Source: Bryobacterales bacterium
GTDB taxonomy: Bacteria > Acidobacteriota > Terriglobia > Bryobacterales > Bryobacteraceae
DNA length: 37,462 nt
Direction of reading: 5' to 3'
Assembly: GCA_016789785.1 (NCBI GenBank)
Contig: JAEUQE010000067.1
Location: forward strand, 1-37,462
In this document: positions 1-9,247 of the stretch, piece by piece
Layout: each line of letters begins with the position of its first letter
How positions within the stretch are numbered: position 1 is the stretch's first letter
The notes under the pieces: generated by a model
What the model saw: the letters and a program-made list of their open reading frames with translations, nothing else
Told to the model about the DNA's origin: nothing
Databases searched by the model: none
Program-made: the position numbers and the translations under genes

Positions 1-1034
1 ATCAGTTTGTCCCACTTGCCCGACGGCGCACGCTTGTACACCGCGACGCCCCACGGCTTGCCTCTCCAACCCACGGCGAGTTCATCGCTGCCATCGCCGT
101 CGAAATCGGCCCAGCCGAGAGCGTGCGCCTGATTCAGTTTCTCTTCGATCACTTCGCGCTGCCAGAGCTTGCCGCTCAAATCGATCTTCGGGCGAGGCGT
201 GCCTTGCGGATTCAATGGCTCGGTTGGCTCACGGTAGACCACGATGCTCGATCCATGCCATGGTTCCACCGTAGCGAGATGGCGGATGCGATTCACGCGT
301 CCTGACTTGATCTCACCGGGCTGCCCTTCACCGATCTTGCGTTTCGACCACTTGCCGTCCGCGCCGCGCTTCAACGCATGCACACCTTCACGGCTCGCTA
401 CCCAGATCTCGCCGTTCTCGACAATGAAGTTGTGGCCGATGTGCAGCGAATCGTCGGCCACCTCCATGGGCCATGGTTCACTCGAGGGGTTCTTCGGAAC
501 CCGAAACACGAGCACTCGCAGACCTTGCCCCTCCCACTGCGGACCTTTGTTGCCGCGGCCATGCAAGGGCACGACGATCAGTTCCTTCCTGCCATCTCCG
601 TCGATGTCGCCCCAGCGCAGACGGTGCAGCGTCGGCTCCTCGGCAAGCGCGGTCAGACTCCAGGGCGCGCCGCCGCCTTGTTGCCGCAGCCATTGCAGAC
701 TGCCACCCGCGGCCGTGTTCGTGGGCTGCCAGTCCGCGCCGAGCGCCATATCGGGCTTGCCGTCGCCATCCACGTCATCCACGTCGAAACACACATTGTC
801 TTTCTTCGTCACGCCATCCAGGATCATGTGGCGCTTCCACGTCGGGTTCTCGAACCAGGCCACTTGTGTGTTGTTGATTGCGACGATGTCAAGTTTGCCA
901 TCGCTGTTGACATCGGCAAGCGACACCGCGTAGACCACGCCCCAATCCTTCTGAATCTCCTCCGTGCGGAATTTTGTAGCCGCCAGGATGGACGCGGCGG
1001 AGAAAAAAAGCGCGGCGCACTTGCAAAGTCGCAT
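1..1034 (-). CDS. FG-GAP/VCBS-repeat beta-propeller protein (3' end outside window)
   Basis: The minus-strand frame stays open from an ATG at 1034 to the window edge, so at least 344 residues are present and the C-terminus is missing. The N-terminus is a probable Sec signal peptide (about residues 1-19, ending in ILAA). FG-GAP/VCBS calcium-loop motifs recur: D41-x-N-x-D45 followed by LDI, DVDGDGKPD near residue 88, DIDGDGRKE near 143, and another DFDGDG loop near the window edge. Such repeats build an extracytoplasmic beta-propeller. No catalytic motif is seen, so the ligand and role are unknown. The gene is divergent from the amidohydrolase, with only 27 bp between start codons, so the two promoters must overlap the neighbouring gene or each other. 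Confidence 0.8.
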   Translation of the reverse strand, partial: MRLCKCAALFFSAASILAATKFRTEEIQKDWGVVYAVSLADVNSDGKLDIVAINNTQVAWFENPTWKRHMILDGVTKKDNVCFDVDDVDGDGKPDMALGADWQPTNTAAGGSLQWLRQQGGGAPWSLTALAEEPTLHRLRWGDIDGDGRKELIVVPLHGRGNKGPQWEGQGLRVLVFRVPKNPSSEPWPMEVADDSLHIGHNFIVENGEIWVASREGVHALKRGADGKWSKRKIGEGQPGEIKSGRVNRIRHLATVEPWHGSSIVVYREPTEPLNPQGTPRPKIDLSGKLWQREVIEEKLNQAHALGWADFDGDGSDELAVGWRGKPWGVAVYKRAPSGKWDKL

Positions 1035-1061
1035 AGGGATCAATATACCTAAGAGATTGCC

Positions 1062-2354
1062 ATGCGACTTGGAAGCATACTTCTCTTCTCAATCGTGTTG
1101 AGTGCGCAAACTCAATACGACCTTCTCCTCAAGAACGGCCACGTCATCGATCCGAAGAACGGCATCAGCGGGCGCCGCGATGTCGCGGTGAAGGACGGCA
1201 AGATTGCCGCCGTCGCCGAGAGCATCGATCCTTCGCAGGCGAAGAAAGCCGTCGATGTCAGCGGGCTCTACGTGACGCCGGGCCTGATCGATCTGCACGT
1301 GCATGTGTTCGCCGGTGGAATGGGCGAGAGCTATGCGTCGGGCAAGCTCAGTGTGTTTCCCGATGCGCATACGCTGCGCGCCGGCACAACCACAGTGGTG
1401 GATGCGGGCACCTCCGGCTGGCGCAACTTCGACGAGTTCAAAGCGCGCACCATCGACCGTGCGAAGACGCGCGTGCTGGTTCTGCTGAACATTGTCGGCG
1501 CGGGCATGGGCGGCGCCGTCGAGCAGAACGTCAAGGACATGGATCCGGCGGCGGCCGCGAAGTTGGCCAGGCAGCACCCGGAGATCATTGTCGGATTCAA
1601 GACCGCGCACTACGCGGGGCCGGAGTGGATCTCGGTAGACAACGCGCTCGCCGCGGGAAAGATGACGAACCTGCCCATCATGGTCGACTTCGGAACCTTC
1701 CGCATCGAGCGTCCTCATGAGGAACTCGTGACGAAGCGGCTGCGGCCGGGCGATATGTACACCCACTTCTATCTCGCTGCGGTGCCGATGTTGGATGAGA
1801 ACGGCAAGGTGCGCGAGTACTTGCGCGAAGGCCGCAAGCGCGGCGTGTTGTTCGACGTCGGCCATGGCGGCGGGAGTTTCGTGTGGCGGCAGGCGGTGCC
1901 GGCGATGGAACAAGGGATGCCGCCGGATTCGATCTCGACCGACCTGCACTACAACAGCATGCTCGGTGGAATGAAGGACATGTTGAACGTGATGTCGAAG
2001 TTCCTCGCGATGGGCATGTCGCTCGAAGATGTGATTCTGCGATCGACATGGAATCCCGCAAAGCAGATCAAGCGCGCGGAGTTGGGACATCTTTCGGTGG
2101 GTGCGATCGCGGATGTCGCGGTACTGCGCATGGAGCAAGGCAAGTTCGGCTACGTCGATGTGTACGGCGCGAAGATGGAGGGCTCCAAGCGGCTCACTGG
2201 CGAGTTGACGTTGCGCGATGGCAAGGTGGTTTGGGATCTGAACGGCCTCACTCGCGAGGATTGGCGCAAGCTCGGCAAGTACATGGGACAGGGCGATCCG
2301 GCGTGGGATGGCTCATTCAGCGAGGGCCGTCGAGGCACTCGGCGGCGGCCCTAG
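1062..2354 (+). CDS. Deacetylase-type amidohydrolase, secreted
   Basis: 430 residues. A short hydrophobic N-terminus (about residues 1-15, ending LSAQ) looks like a signal peptide. The rest is an amidohydrolase-superfamily enzyme of the dihydroorotase-like deacetylase group (EF_0837/Atu3266-like). Visible metal-site residues are H79-x-H81 after strand 1, a candidate carboxylated lysine K180 in GFKTAHY, H235 in MYTHFY, H268 in DVGHGG, and catalytic D294 in STDLHY. The N- and C-terminal beta-sandwich segments (LLLKNGHVIDP; ADVAVL) are intact. Family members hydrolyse N-acyl amino acids or cyclic amides. The substrate here cannot be told. An extracytoplasmic location is unusual for a dihydroorotase and argues for scavenging of an external compound. 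Confidence 0.85.
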   Translation: MRLGSILLFSIVLSAQTQYDLLLKNGHVIDPKNGISGRRDVAVKDGKIAAVAESIDPSQAKKAVDVSGLYVTPGLIDLHVHVFAGGMGESYASGKLSVFPDAHTLRAGTTTVVDAGTSGWRNFDEFKARTIDRAKTRVLVLLNIVGAGMGGAVEQNVKDMDPAAAAKLARQHPEIIVGFKTAHYAGPEWISVDNALAAGKMTNLPIMVDFGTFRIERPHEELVTKRLRPGDMYTHFYLAAVPMLDENGKVREYLREGRKRGVLFDVGHGGGSFVWRQAVPAMEQGMPPDSISTDLHYNSMLGGMKDMLNVMSKFLAMGMSLEDVILRSTWNPAKQIKRAELGHLSVGAIADVAVLRMEQGKFGYVDVYGAKMEGSKRLTGELTLRDGKVVWDLNGLTREDWRKLGKYMGQGDPAWDGSFSEGRRGTRRRP

Positions 2355-2698
2355 CCAAACGCAACGCGGCCGTGCGCCCGGATCGGAGCGCCGCCTGCCG
2401 CCAGCAACTCCATCCAAACTCGACGGCGCAACGGGAGAATTGCCCATTCCCATCGCCTTGATGAGTTCTGGCTGGCTATTCCTTGATGGGTTGCTCGCCC
2501 GTATTGCCCGTCTGCGCTTCGCCAGCATGATCAACCTGCCATGGCTTTTCCAAAGCCACTCCCAACCGGACGTTTTTACTTCGCCTTGACAGGCCGGCTG
2601 ACGGCCGGTGCGCACAACGCGACCTCGCTGTATACTTACGTCCGCGGGAACCTTACTTGTTCTTCTTGACACGTTCACTCCCGCGGAAAGCTGTGCCC
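2355..2698. other. Intergenic region, no gene seen
   Basis: 344 bp between two plus-strand genes. I see no conserved ORF and no tRNA. The last 70 bp hold a TATACT -10-like box (2631-2636) without a matching -35 at normal spacing, and a 9-bp inverted repeat described separately. Confidence 0.5.
2641..2687 (+). promoter_or_regulatory. 9-bp inverted repeat in leader of DUF3748 gene
   Basis: TCCGCGGGA at 2641-2649 is mirrored exactly by TCCCGCGGA at 2679-2687, separated by 29 nt and ending 11 nt before the start codon. A TATACT box lies just upstream, so the repeat would fall in the 5' leader. It could be an operator or an RNA stem that occludes the ribosome-binding region. Nothing else supports either role. 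Confidence 0.35.
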
Positions 2699-4177
2699 AT
2701 GAAAACGTTCGTGCCGGTTCGTTTCCGGCGGCAGGTGCTCCGTTGCGCTTCGAACGCATTCGCACTGTCCGCTCTCCTCGCTGCGCCACTCAGCGCTCCG
2801 GCCCAACAGCCACCCTCCGCCAAAACCAGCAAGCCATCCATCGTCCGCGCCGCGGACCCCGCTCCGGGCGAGTGGCAGCTCACCTCCTCACCCATCAGCC
2901 ACCTGCTGGACAACAACGACAACTTCTCGCGCGATGACCGCTTCCTGGTGGTCGACACGCGCGACACCGTTGGCGGTGGCATCGGCAATGGCACCACGAT
3001 CATGAAGATCTCCATTTCCACGGGGATCGAGAATCTCATCTACGCGCCCAACCCCGTCATGACCGGAACCAACGCGGCGCCAGGTCTCGGCGCGGCTTCC
3101 TACAACTCCATCGCCGACGAAGTGGCCTTCATCCATGGACCACTGGTTAGCGAGACTCCGAAACTCGGCTTCTATCGCGCGACGAACCGGCGCGGTGGTG
3201 TCGTGGTGGCCGATGGCAGCGGCGATCTGAAAGGCTTCCTCGACTTCCGCGACGTCGACAACGAAGCGACGACGCCCGGCGCGCACCGCGGTGGCACGCA
3301 TCGGCACGAGTACACGCTGGATGGAAGCCGCGTCGGCTTCACTTACGATGACGAGTTGCTCACGAACTATGGCCGCACCATCGGGCTGCTGATGCCACAC
3401 CCGAGAGCGCCAGGAGGCGCCAGCCATTGGGCGGTGCTGCTGTTGAGAATGGCGCCAACCAACGGCGCCGCGCCAGGGGAAATCGAGCGCGCCGCGGATG
3501 ATTCCTGGATCGGTGCGCGTGGCCTCATGCGCGGTTTCATCGGACGGGTGAAAGAAGAGAACGGCTCCTACACCAACTCGCTGTTCATCGTCGACATTCC
3601 GGAGAACGTCGATGTGACCACGGCGGACGCGGGCACGAAGACTCGCTACCCGGCACCGCCCGCCGGAGTTCGCGTGCGCCGCATCACGAATACGGAAGCC
3701 ACGGGCATCGTTCGCGGATCGCACGACGGAACACAGACCGCCTACTTCGCCGTCGCCGACGGGACCCGGCAGGTATTCATCGTTCCCTCGAATGGCTCGG
3801 ATCGCGCCACGGATCCTGCGTTGCGTCCGGTGCAGGCAACGCGAATGCCCACCAATGTGACCGGCGGACTGCGATGGCATCCTTCCGGCAATTCGATCGC
3901 CGCGATCAGCGACGGAGGAGTGTTCGTCACCTGCGTGAAGCCGGGGCCGCTGTTTGGCACTTCGGTGTTCCTGACAGCGCGCGGCAGTGGCGTGCCCGCC
4001 GCCGACGCGTTGGTATGGTCGCACAACGGCAAGATGCTCGCCTTCAACCGTCGCGTCCCGACCTACGATTCAGCGGGGCGTCTCCTCAAGGACTTCGGAG
4101 GGAACGACTTCCGGCAGGTGTTTCTCGTGATGTTCCCGGACGAGAACGGAAACGGGATTGCCGATCCGATCGAGTAG
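2699..4177 (+). CDS. DUF3748 (YidR-like) TolB-type beta-propeller protein
   Basis: 492 residues from the ATG at 2699. A TTG 42 nt upstream is in frame but would put 14 polar residues before the signal peptide, so I reject it. A long signal peptide ends near residue 36 (APAQQ). The body matches the DUF3748/YidR family as I remember it: VxDTRD near residues 85-89, FIHGP (144-148), RRGGVVVADG (164-173), and HRGGTHRHEYTLDG (196-209) followed by FTYDDELL. A propeller fold is expected and biochemical function is unknown. E. coli YidR is of similar size. The gene is followed by a bidirectional terminator, so it is probably monocistronic. Confidence 0.75.
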   Translation: MKTFVPVRFRRQVLRCASNAFALSALLAAPLSAPAQQPPSAKTSKPSIVRAADPAPGEWQLTSSPISHLLDNNDNFSRDDRFLVVDTRDTVGGGIGNGTTIMKISISTGIENLIYAPNPVMTGTNAAPGLGAASYNSIADEVAFIHGPLVSETPKLGFYRATNRRGGVVVADGSGDLKGFLDFRDVDNEATTPGAHRGGTHRHEYTLDGSRVGFTYDDELLTNYGRTIGLLMPHPRAPGGASHWAVLLLRMAPTNGAAPGEIERAADDSWIGARGLMRGFIGRVKEENGSYTNSLFIVDIPENVDVTTADAGTKTRYPAPPAGVRVRRITNTEATGIVRGSHDGTQTAYFAVADGTRQVFIVPSNGSDRATDPALRPVQATRMPTNVTGGLRWHPSGNSIAAISDGGVFVTCVKPGPLFGTSVFLTARGSGVPAADALVWSHNGKMLAFNRRVPTYDSAGRLLKDFGGNDFRQVFLVMFPDENGNGIADPIE

Positions 4178-4198
4178 CGCAGTCCTGCAAAAACACAA

Positions 4199-4221
4199 AG
4201 AGCCGGAAATGTTCCGGCTCT
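4199..4221. terminator. Bidirectional intrinsic terminator
   Basis: A perfect 10-bp stem (AGAGCCGGAA / TTCCGGCTCT) with a 3-nt loop lies between convergent genes ending at 4177 and 4262. It is preceded by an A-rich run (AAAAACACAAA), which becomes the U-tract for minus-strand transcripts. The plus side has only a mixed pyrimidine stretch, so termination should be stronger for the minus-strand cytochrome gene. Confidence 0.75.
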
Positions 4222-4261
4222 CTTCGATCGTTTCTTCGCGCGGTCGGTTCGTTCGCCGAAC

Positions 4262-4672
4262 CTACCACTTGATCTTGTACTGGTTCTCTCCCACCTTCTC
4301 CCGGTGAGCTTCGTGGCAACCCTTGCACGACGCGCCGATCTTGCCCGAGGCAGCCTTCGCATCCGCCGCGTTGTTCGCTTTCGCCGCAGCCACCAGCGCC
4401 GCCGCCGCCGCCACGCCGTCCTTCGTCCAAGTCACCGCCTTGTCAGCCTTGTGCGCGGACCAGAATTCATCAGTGCCCTTCAGCGCATCGTGAATCGCCT
4501 GGCCATGCGTGGCGACATCCGCCATCGAGCCGGCCTGCATCGCCTTCCGCAGTCCGCCCATGTTGTCGCCGGCGGACTTCATCCTCTTCTGCAAGTCCGC
4601 CTCGCTCATCGCGGCGAACAGCGTCAACGCGAACATCGCGCAGAGTGCACCGAAACCCAAAAACTTCTTCAT
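4262..4672 (-). CDS. Cytochrome c'-like monoheme protein
   Basis: 136 residues. The signal peptide is residues 1-21. The mature part is predicted to be almost all helix, with one C-terminal heme site C116-K-G-C119-H120 in the last helix, followed by a short tail. A C-terminal CxxCH in a helical protein of about 115 residues is the layout of class II cytochromes (c' / c556), periplasmic four-helix bundles that bind small gases or carry electrons. The assignment rests on this layout rather than on a specific match. The start is fixed by the signal peptide. A GGGAGG lies rather far upstream (about 12 nt). The gene is divergent from the CBM9-cytochrome/PQQ operon, so it may serve the same electron chain. 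Confidence 0.8.
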   Translation of the reverse strand: MKKFLGFGALCAMFALTLFAAMSEADLQKRMKSAGDNMGGLRKAMQAGSMADVATHGQAIHDALKGTDEFWSAHKADKAVTWTKDGVAAAAALVAAAKANNAADAKAASGKIGASCKGCHEAHREKVGENQYKIKW

Positions 4673-4845
4673 GCTAACCGTAATCCTCCCAGAGAGATTT
4701 TTTGTGGGGACACAGGTATTCTACATGCATCGGCTGCGTTTGCGGACAGCCCCGCCAATTAAATTCCCTCAAGGAAGCGCGCTCACACCTTCCGATTTGC
4801 ATTTTCCGCCCGCTTCGCAGAGGATCTGTAGAGGTACTTTCAACC

Positions 4846-6321
4846 ATGCGTCTCCTGGCACTGCTCCTCCTCATCGCGCCAATGGTGGAAACTCCGGCTC
4901 TCGCGCAGCCGCCGGTCGAATATCGCATTCACCGCACACCCGCGCCAATCACCATTGACGCCAAGCTGGACGAGCCCGCATGGAACTTCGCCCCGGCCAC
5001 GAGCGATTTCATCTTCAACTGGCATACCTCCGGAGACAAGGAGCCTACCGAGGCCAAACTGCTTTGGGACGACGAGAACCTCTACGTCTCGTGGCGATGC
5101 ACGGATCGCCACATCTCGGCCTATGAAACAAAACGGCACGGTCCTGTTTCGAAGGATGATTGCGTGGAGATCTTTCTCAGCCCGAATCCGGCGGCCCCGC
5201 GCAACTACTATACGTTCGAGATCAACGCCATCGGCGCCATGCTCAACCGCTGCCGCACGGCGTGGTGGACAGGACCACCCACCTGGGAGCCGGAGGGTGT
5301 CGAGCATCGCACCACGTTTCACGGTCTCGCGCGCAAGGACGAAGAGTCCACCGATCGCGAATGGATCGTCGAACTTGCGATTCCACTGAAGAACTTCGCT
5401 CGCGATGCCGCGCACACGCCGCCGCGGGATGGCGACGAGTGGCGCATCAACCTCATGCGTACCGGCGGTAAGACCAACATGCAGCAGAGCACATGGTCGC
5501 CGATTGCTCCCTCAGGCCCTCGCTCGTTTCACACGCCAGAGAACTTTGGCAAAGTGATCTTCACGTCACAGGCGGCTTCGCGGCGCACTGCCGGCAACGT
5601 GCGCGGAAGCCTGGAAGGCGCTGAAGAAGGCCGCGCGATCTACAACCGCTCCTGCACCATGTGTCACGGGCTGGATGGCGCGGCCGGCGATCGGGCGCCC
5701 GCATTGGGTGCGCAACGCCGTTATCTTCGGCGCACGCAGCACGAACTCTACGACGCGATTCGCAATGGGATCAAAGGCACGCTGATGCCGCCGTCGCCGC
5801 TGCCCGATGCCGACATTCGCAAGATGATCGCCTACATCTTCAGCATCCGGGCCTCGGCCGCCGACCTCCCCGTAGCCGGCGATGTGCAGGCCGGCGCGCG
5901 AGTCTTCCACGGGAAGGCCGGCTGCCGCCAGTGCCATATGATCCGGGGGCAGGGGGGCTTGCTCGGGCCTGACCTTACCAACATCGGCGCCGAACGCAAA
6001 CTCGATGAACTCCGCCGCGCACTGATCGAGGCCAAGCCTGTCCCCCCGCGCGGCTACCAGCCCGTCACCCTGACCACAAAGAACGGCCAGTCCATCCGCG
6101 GGGTAGTGAAGAACGAGAATAACTTCTCGCTGCAAATCCTCGGCGCCGATGATAAACTGCACCTGCTCGATCGTGACGAAATCGCGGGAATCACTTACGA
6201 ATCAAAATCTCTCATGCCTTCGGCGCTGGACCGGACTCTCAGTGCCGCCGAATTCCAAAACCTGCTGGCGTTCCTGAGCCGCCTGACGCGCGAATCGCAA
6301 CTACAGGGAGCCGCCCGATGA
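4846..6321 (+). CDS. CBM9-like domain fused to diheme cytochrome c
   Basis: 491 residues from the ATG at 4846. The open frame extends 48 codons further upstream but lacks signal-peptide character there, whereas residues 1-20 from this ATG form a clear Sec signal. Residues about 25-235 look like a family 9 carbohydrate-binding/DOMON-like sandwich (IDAKLDEPAW, then LLWDDENLYVSWRC). Two cytochrome c domains follow: C270-TM-C-H274 with methionine candidates in LMPPSPLP, and C360-RQ-C-H364 with the GPDLTNIG motif typical of planctomycete/acidobacterial heme domains. A beta-rich tail carries LTTKNGQSIRGVV. The stop overlaps the start of the PQQ dehydrogenase (ATGA), implying translational coupling and an electron-acceptor role for that enzyme. 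The CBM9-heme fusion is uncommon. Confidence 0.85.
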   Translation: MRLLALLLLIAPMVETPALAQPPVEYRIHRTPAPITIDAKLDEPAWNFAPATSDFIFNWHTSGDKEPTEAKLLWDDENLYVSWRCTDRHISAYETKRHGPVSKDDCVEIFLSPNPAAPRNYYTFEINAIGAMLNRCRTAWWTGPPTWEPEGVEHRTTFHGLARKDEESTDREWIVELAIPLKNFARDAAHTPPRDGDEWRINLMRTGGKTNMQQSTWSPIAPSGPRSFHTPENFGKVIFTSQAASRRTAGNVRGSLEGAEEGRAIYNRSCTMCHGLDGAAGDRAPALGAQRRYLRRTQHELYDAIRNGIKGTLMPPSPLPDADIRKMIAYIFSIRASAADLPVAGDVQAGARVFHGKAGCRQCHMIRGQGGLLGPDLTNIGAERKLDELRRALIEAKPVPPRGYQPVTLTTKNGQSIRGVVKNENNFSLQILGADDKLHLLDRDEIAGITYESKSLMPSALDRTLSAAEFQNLLAFLSRLTRESQLQGAAR

Positions 6322-7886
6322 GACTCGCCACCTTTGTTCTGATCCTTGCCGGAACTCTACCCGCACAGGTCACTTACGAAGACCTCAAGAACGCCGCCCC
6401 GGCAAACTGGCTCCATTACAACGGTCAGTATCATTCGCAGCGGCACAGTCTGCTGAAGCAAGTAACTACGGCGAACGTCAAGAACCTGGTGCCGAAGTGG
6501 ATCTATCATGTCAACGACGCGCGGCGCCTGGAAAGCGTTCCCATCGTGGCGAACGGCGTGATGTATGTTTCGCAGCCCAACGAAGTCCACGCGCTTGACG
6601 CCCGCACCGGACGCCAGATCTGGTTATGGCAGCGTGAACCGGCCATTCAGAGGGGCCCGAATCGCGGCGTCGCGGTCTATGGCAACAAAGTCTACATTGG
6701 CACTCCTGACGCGCATCTCGTCGCGTTGGACGCGCGCACGGGCAGTCTGATTTGGGAGGCGAAGCTCGCCGAGGCAAGCGATGGTTATTGGTGCCCCGTG
6801 GCGCCGCTCGTCATCAAGGACAAAGTGATCATCGGCATCGCGCCCGGTGACCACGGGCTGAACGGTTTTCTCGACGCTTATCATGCCGAAACCGGCGAAC
6901 GTCTCTGGCGCTGGCATTCCATCCCGAAGCCTGGTGAGCCCGGCAACGAAACCTGGGCGGGTGACTCCTGGAAAACCGGCGGCGGCAATACCTGGCTTAC
7001 CGGCAGTTACGATCCGGATCTGAATCTCATTTACTGGGGCATCGGCAATCCCGCCCCCGACTTCGATGGCGATGTACGCAAGGGCGACAATCTCTACACG
7101 GAGTCCATGGTTGCCCTTGATGGCGACACAGGCAAGATGAAATGGTACTTCCAATTCACTCCCTGGGACGTCCATGACTGGGACGCCGTGGAGATACCGG
7201 TCCTCGTCGACTTACCCTTTCGCGGCAGACCTCGCAAGTTACTACTGCAAGCCAACCGCAACGGGTATTACTATGTTCTCGACCGGGTAACTGGCGAGTT
7301 TCTTCATGGCACGCCATTCGTCCGCAATCTGAACTGGGCCAGCGGGCTTACGGAGAAGGGGCGGCCAATTCGTGTCCCCGGCGTGATCCCGAGCCTGCAG
7401 GGAACCAAGACCTGCCCGGCGACCTCCGGCGCGACGAACTGGATGAGCCCGGCTTACAACCCGGATACAGGCTGGTTCTATGTTGTGGCGCAGGAAGGCT
7501 GCGGCATCAATACGAAGTCGCGCGATACGTTCCGTCCCGGTGGCAATCCCTACATGGGTACGGGTTACATCGAGAGCCCGGAGGAACCGTGGCAGATGTA
7601 TGTTCGCGCGCTCCACCCCACCACGGGTAAGTTGCAATGGGAATACAAGCAGATCAATGCGCGCCGCTATGGTGCCGGAGTCCTCTCCACGGCCGGCGGT
7701 CTGATCTTCGTCGGCGACGATCAGGGCATGCTCACCGCGCTCGACGCCAGGACCGGCAAGGCTCTCTGGCATTTCCACACCGGCCAGCAGATCACAGGGC
7801 AGCCGATGACCTTCGAGTTACGCGGGAAGCAGTATGTTGCGCTGACTGCCGGTTCCAACGTGGTGGCATTCGGCCTGCACGAGTAA
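6318..7886 (+). CDS. PQQ-dependent alcohol/sugar dehydrogenase (quinoprotein)
   Basis: 522 residues with a short signal peptide (cleavage near residue 16). The eight-bladed propeller is marked by repeated tryptophan-docking motifs such as ALDARTGRQIW, ALDARTGSLIW, AETGERLW and DGDTGKMKW. The catalytic-Asp region reads PWDVHDWDAVE. The position two after the likely catalytic Asp is Val, so the extra Asp that marks lanthanide-dependent XoxF enzymes seems absent. The vicinal Cys-Cys ring of methanol dehydrogenases is also missing: only one Cys is present, in YWCP. There is no fused heme domain, so electrons probably pass to the diheme protein encoded by the overlapping upstream gene. The enzyme should oxidise an alcohol or sugar in the periplasm. 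The substrate is unknown. Confidence 0.85.
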   Translation: MRLATFVLILAGTLPAQVTYEDLKNAAPANWLHYNGQYHSQRHSLLKQVTTANVKNLVPKWIYHVNDARRLESVPIVANGVMYVSQPNEVHALDARTGRQIWLWQREPAIQRGPNRGVAVYGNKVYIGTPDAHLVALDARTGSLIWEAKLAEASDGYWCPVAPLVIKDKVIIGIAPGDHGLNGFLDAYHAETGERLWRWHSIPKPGEPGNETWAGDSWKTGGGNTWLTGSYDPDLNLIYWGIGNPAPDFDGDVRKGDNLYTESMVALDGDTGKMKWYFQFTPWDVHDWDAVEIPVLVDLPFRGRPRKLLLQANRNGYYYVLDRVTGEFLHGTPFVRNLNWASGLTEKGRPIRVPGVIPSLQGTKTCPATSGATNWMSPAYNPDTGWFYVVAQEGCGINTKSRDTFRPGGNPYMGTGYIESPEEPWQMYVRALHPTTGKLQWEYKQINARRYGAGVLSTAGGLIFVGDDQGMLTALDARTGKALWHFHTGQQITGQPMTFELRGKQYVALTAGSNVVAFGLHE

Positions 7887-8171
7887 CAGCGCAGCCGCTC
7901 GAAGCGGCACGAGGGATCGCTCGCCCCTGCGATCGATCTGGACAGCGGAGGGAGGCGCGACGGCTTTCGGGCCGCGTTAGACGCTCTTTCGTTCCTATTC
8001 TCCTGTTGCGCGCTCGATCCGCGATCCGCCCAGGCGACACGATCGGCGTCGCTCAGCCCTCGCTTGTCGGAGTTACTTGCCGCCGCCCGCAAGCACGAAA
8101 CAAATTTGGGGCGCTACGGGCTGGGTTCCGAGGGCTCCTCAGCGGCGGTATCGAGTACAACTTCGACCGCC

Positions 8172-9140
8172 CTACAGCACTCGCTCCCAGATCGGCTCCA
8201 GGAAGTAGCCGCCTTTACCCTGCACGCCGGAGAGCGTGTAGGTCTTGCCGACGATCTCCGAAAACAGACCACTGTTGCCATCCACTGTCTGCATCGTCGT
8301 GCCGTCCACACCGACGATCACGAAGTGGTGATTGAGGCCAGTGGGCTCCACTACGCCGATATCGCCAACCTTTGGTGGCTTGTTCGCCAGCTTGATGCGA
8401 TACTCATCGCCCGGCTTGCTCTTCCCGCCGATCGAATACTTCAACGGCCAGCCCGAGACCTTCAGTCCCGCCATGCGATGAACGTACAACGAAAAGATGC
8501 CGCACCACGACACAATATCGACACGGTTGCGCTCCGCCGCATCATACTTGCGCTGATACATCCGTTCCGCCTCCACTGAGATGGTGGGGCATCGCGCCGC
8601 ACTCACACCCGCTCCCGTGAAGATCTCCGTCAGATGCTTTGCGCCTTGCCGCGCGCGTGTCGACGCATCGGCACACAGCTTCGCGGCGATCCTCGGATTC
8701 TGCACGCTCGGCCTTTCCGCGGGGTTCCAGCCATAGGTCGCCAGTTCCGCGACAGCGATCTGACGGATGCGTTCGCGAGCCGCATCCTCACTGCCCGGGC
8801 TCACTCCCGGAGTGGGCGCGGGAACATCCATCGCTCCATTCGATGGCGTGTTCGCCGAGTGATTCTGCGTCCCCGCCGATCCGCCACTGCTCTGCGGCGA
8901 CGAACCGATGCCCGACGCGCCACCGGGTCCGCCGAGCAACGCGTTCCATGTATTGTTGCCCACCACACCATCCACCGAAAGGCGCTGGCTCGTCTGAAAC
9001 TCGCGCACACGCGCTCCAGTGCGCGGTCCGAACGCGCCATCCGGATCGAGGCGTGGCAAACTGGTTGGCTTGCCGTTCAACAATCCCTGCAAATCCTTGA
9101 CATCGGGTCCGAATGATCCCATACGCAGAATCGGTCGCAT
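8172..9140 (-). CDS. Peptidoglycan-binding protein with CHAP/NlpC-like C-terminal domain
   Basis: 322 residues. Residues 1-70 are a PG_binding_1 domain (GSFGPDVKDLQGLL, then DGAFGPRTGARVREFQ and VDGVVGNNTW). Residues 71-118 are a low-complexity Gly/Ser/Pro linker. Residues 120-322 are a helical segment followed by a CHAP-like cysteine hydrolase core: C213 in SWCGIFSLYVHRMAG, an H271/H272 pair in LNHHFVIVG, and a polar VDGNSG loop. I see no N-terminal signal peptide, so the protein may be cytosolic, released by lysis, or exported by a non-Sec route. It resembles phage or type VI-type amidases, but no phage or secretion genes are nearby. Cell-wall amide hydrolysis is inferred from the Cys/His layout. 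Confidence 0.75.
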   Translation of the reverse strand: MRPILRMGSFGPDVKDLQGLLNGKPTSLPRLDPDGAFGPRTGARVREFQTSQRLSVDGVVGNNTWNALLGGPGGASGIGSSPQSSGGSAGTQNHSANTPSNGAMDVPAPTPGVSPGSEDAARERIRQIAVAELATYGWNPAERPSVQNPRIAAKLCADASTRARQGAKHLTEIFTGAGVSAARCPTISVEAERMYQRKYDAAERNRVDIVSWCGIFSLYVHRMAGLKVSGWPLKYSIGGKSKPGDEYRIKLANKPPKVGDIGVVEPTGLNHHFVIVGVDGTTMQTVDGNSGLFSEIVGKTYTLSGVQGKGGYFLEPIWERVL

Positions 9141-9247
9141 CGTTGCTCTCCTTCGTGTCCGCCTTGCTCGCGGCTCTACAACCTCAGGCGAAGGAATGGG
9201 CGGATTTCGATCACGCCCGCTGCGATAGGATGTCAGTATTCATTCCC

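Noticed and set aside
2586..2636. TTGACA (2586) and TATACT (2631) as a sigma-70 promoter
   Set aside because: The spacer is 39 bp, far from the 16-18 bp needed.
7140..7210. Lanthanide-dependent XoxF-type methanol dehydrogenase
   Set aside because: The Asp expected two residues after the catalytic Asp is Val, and the vicinal Cys pair is absent.
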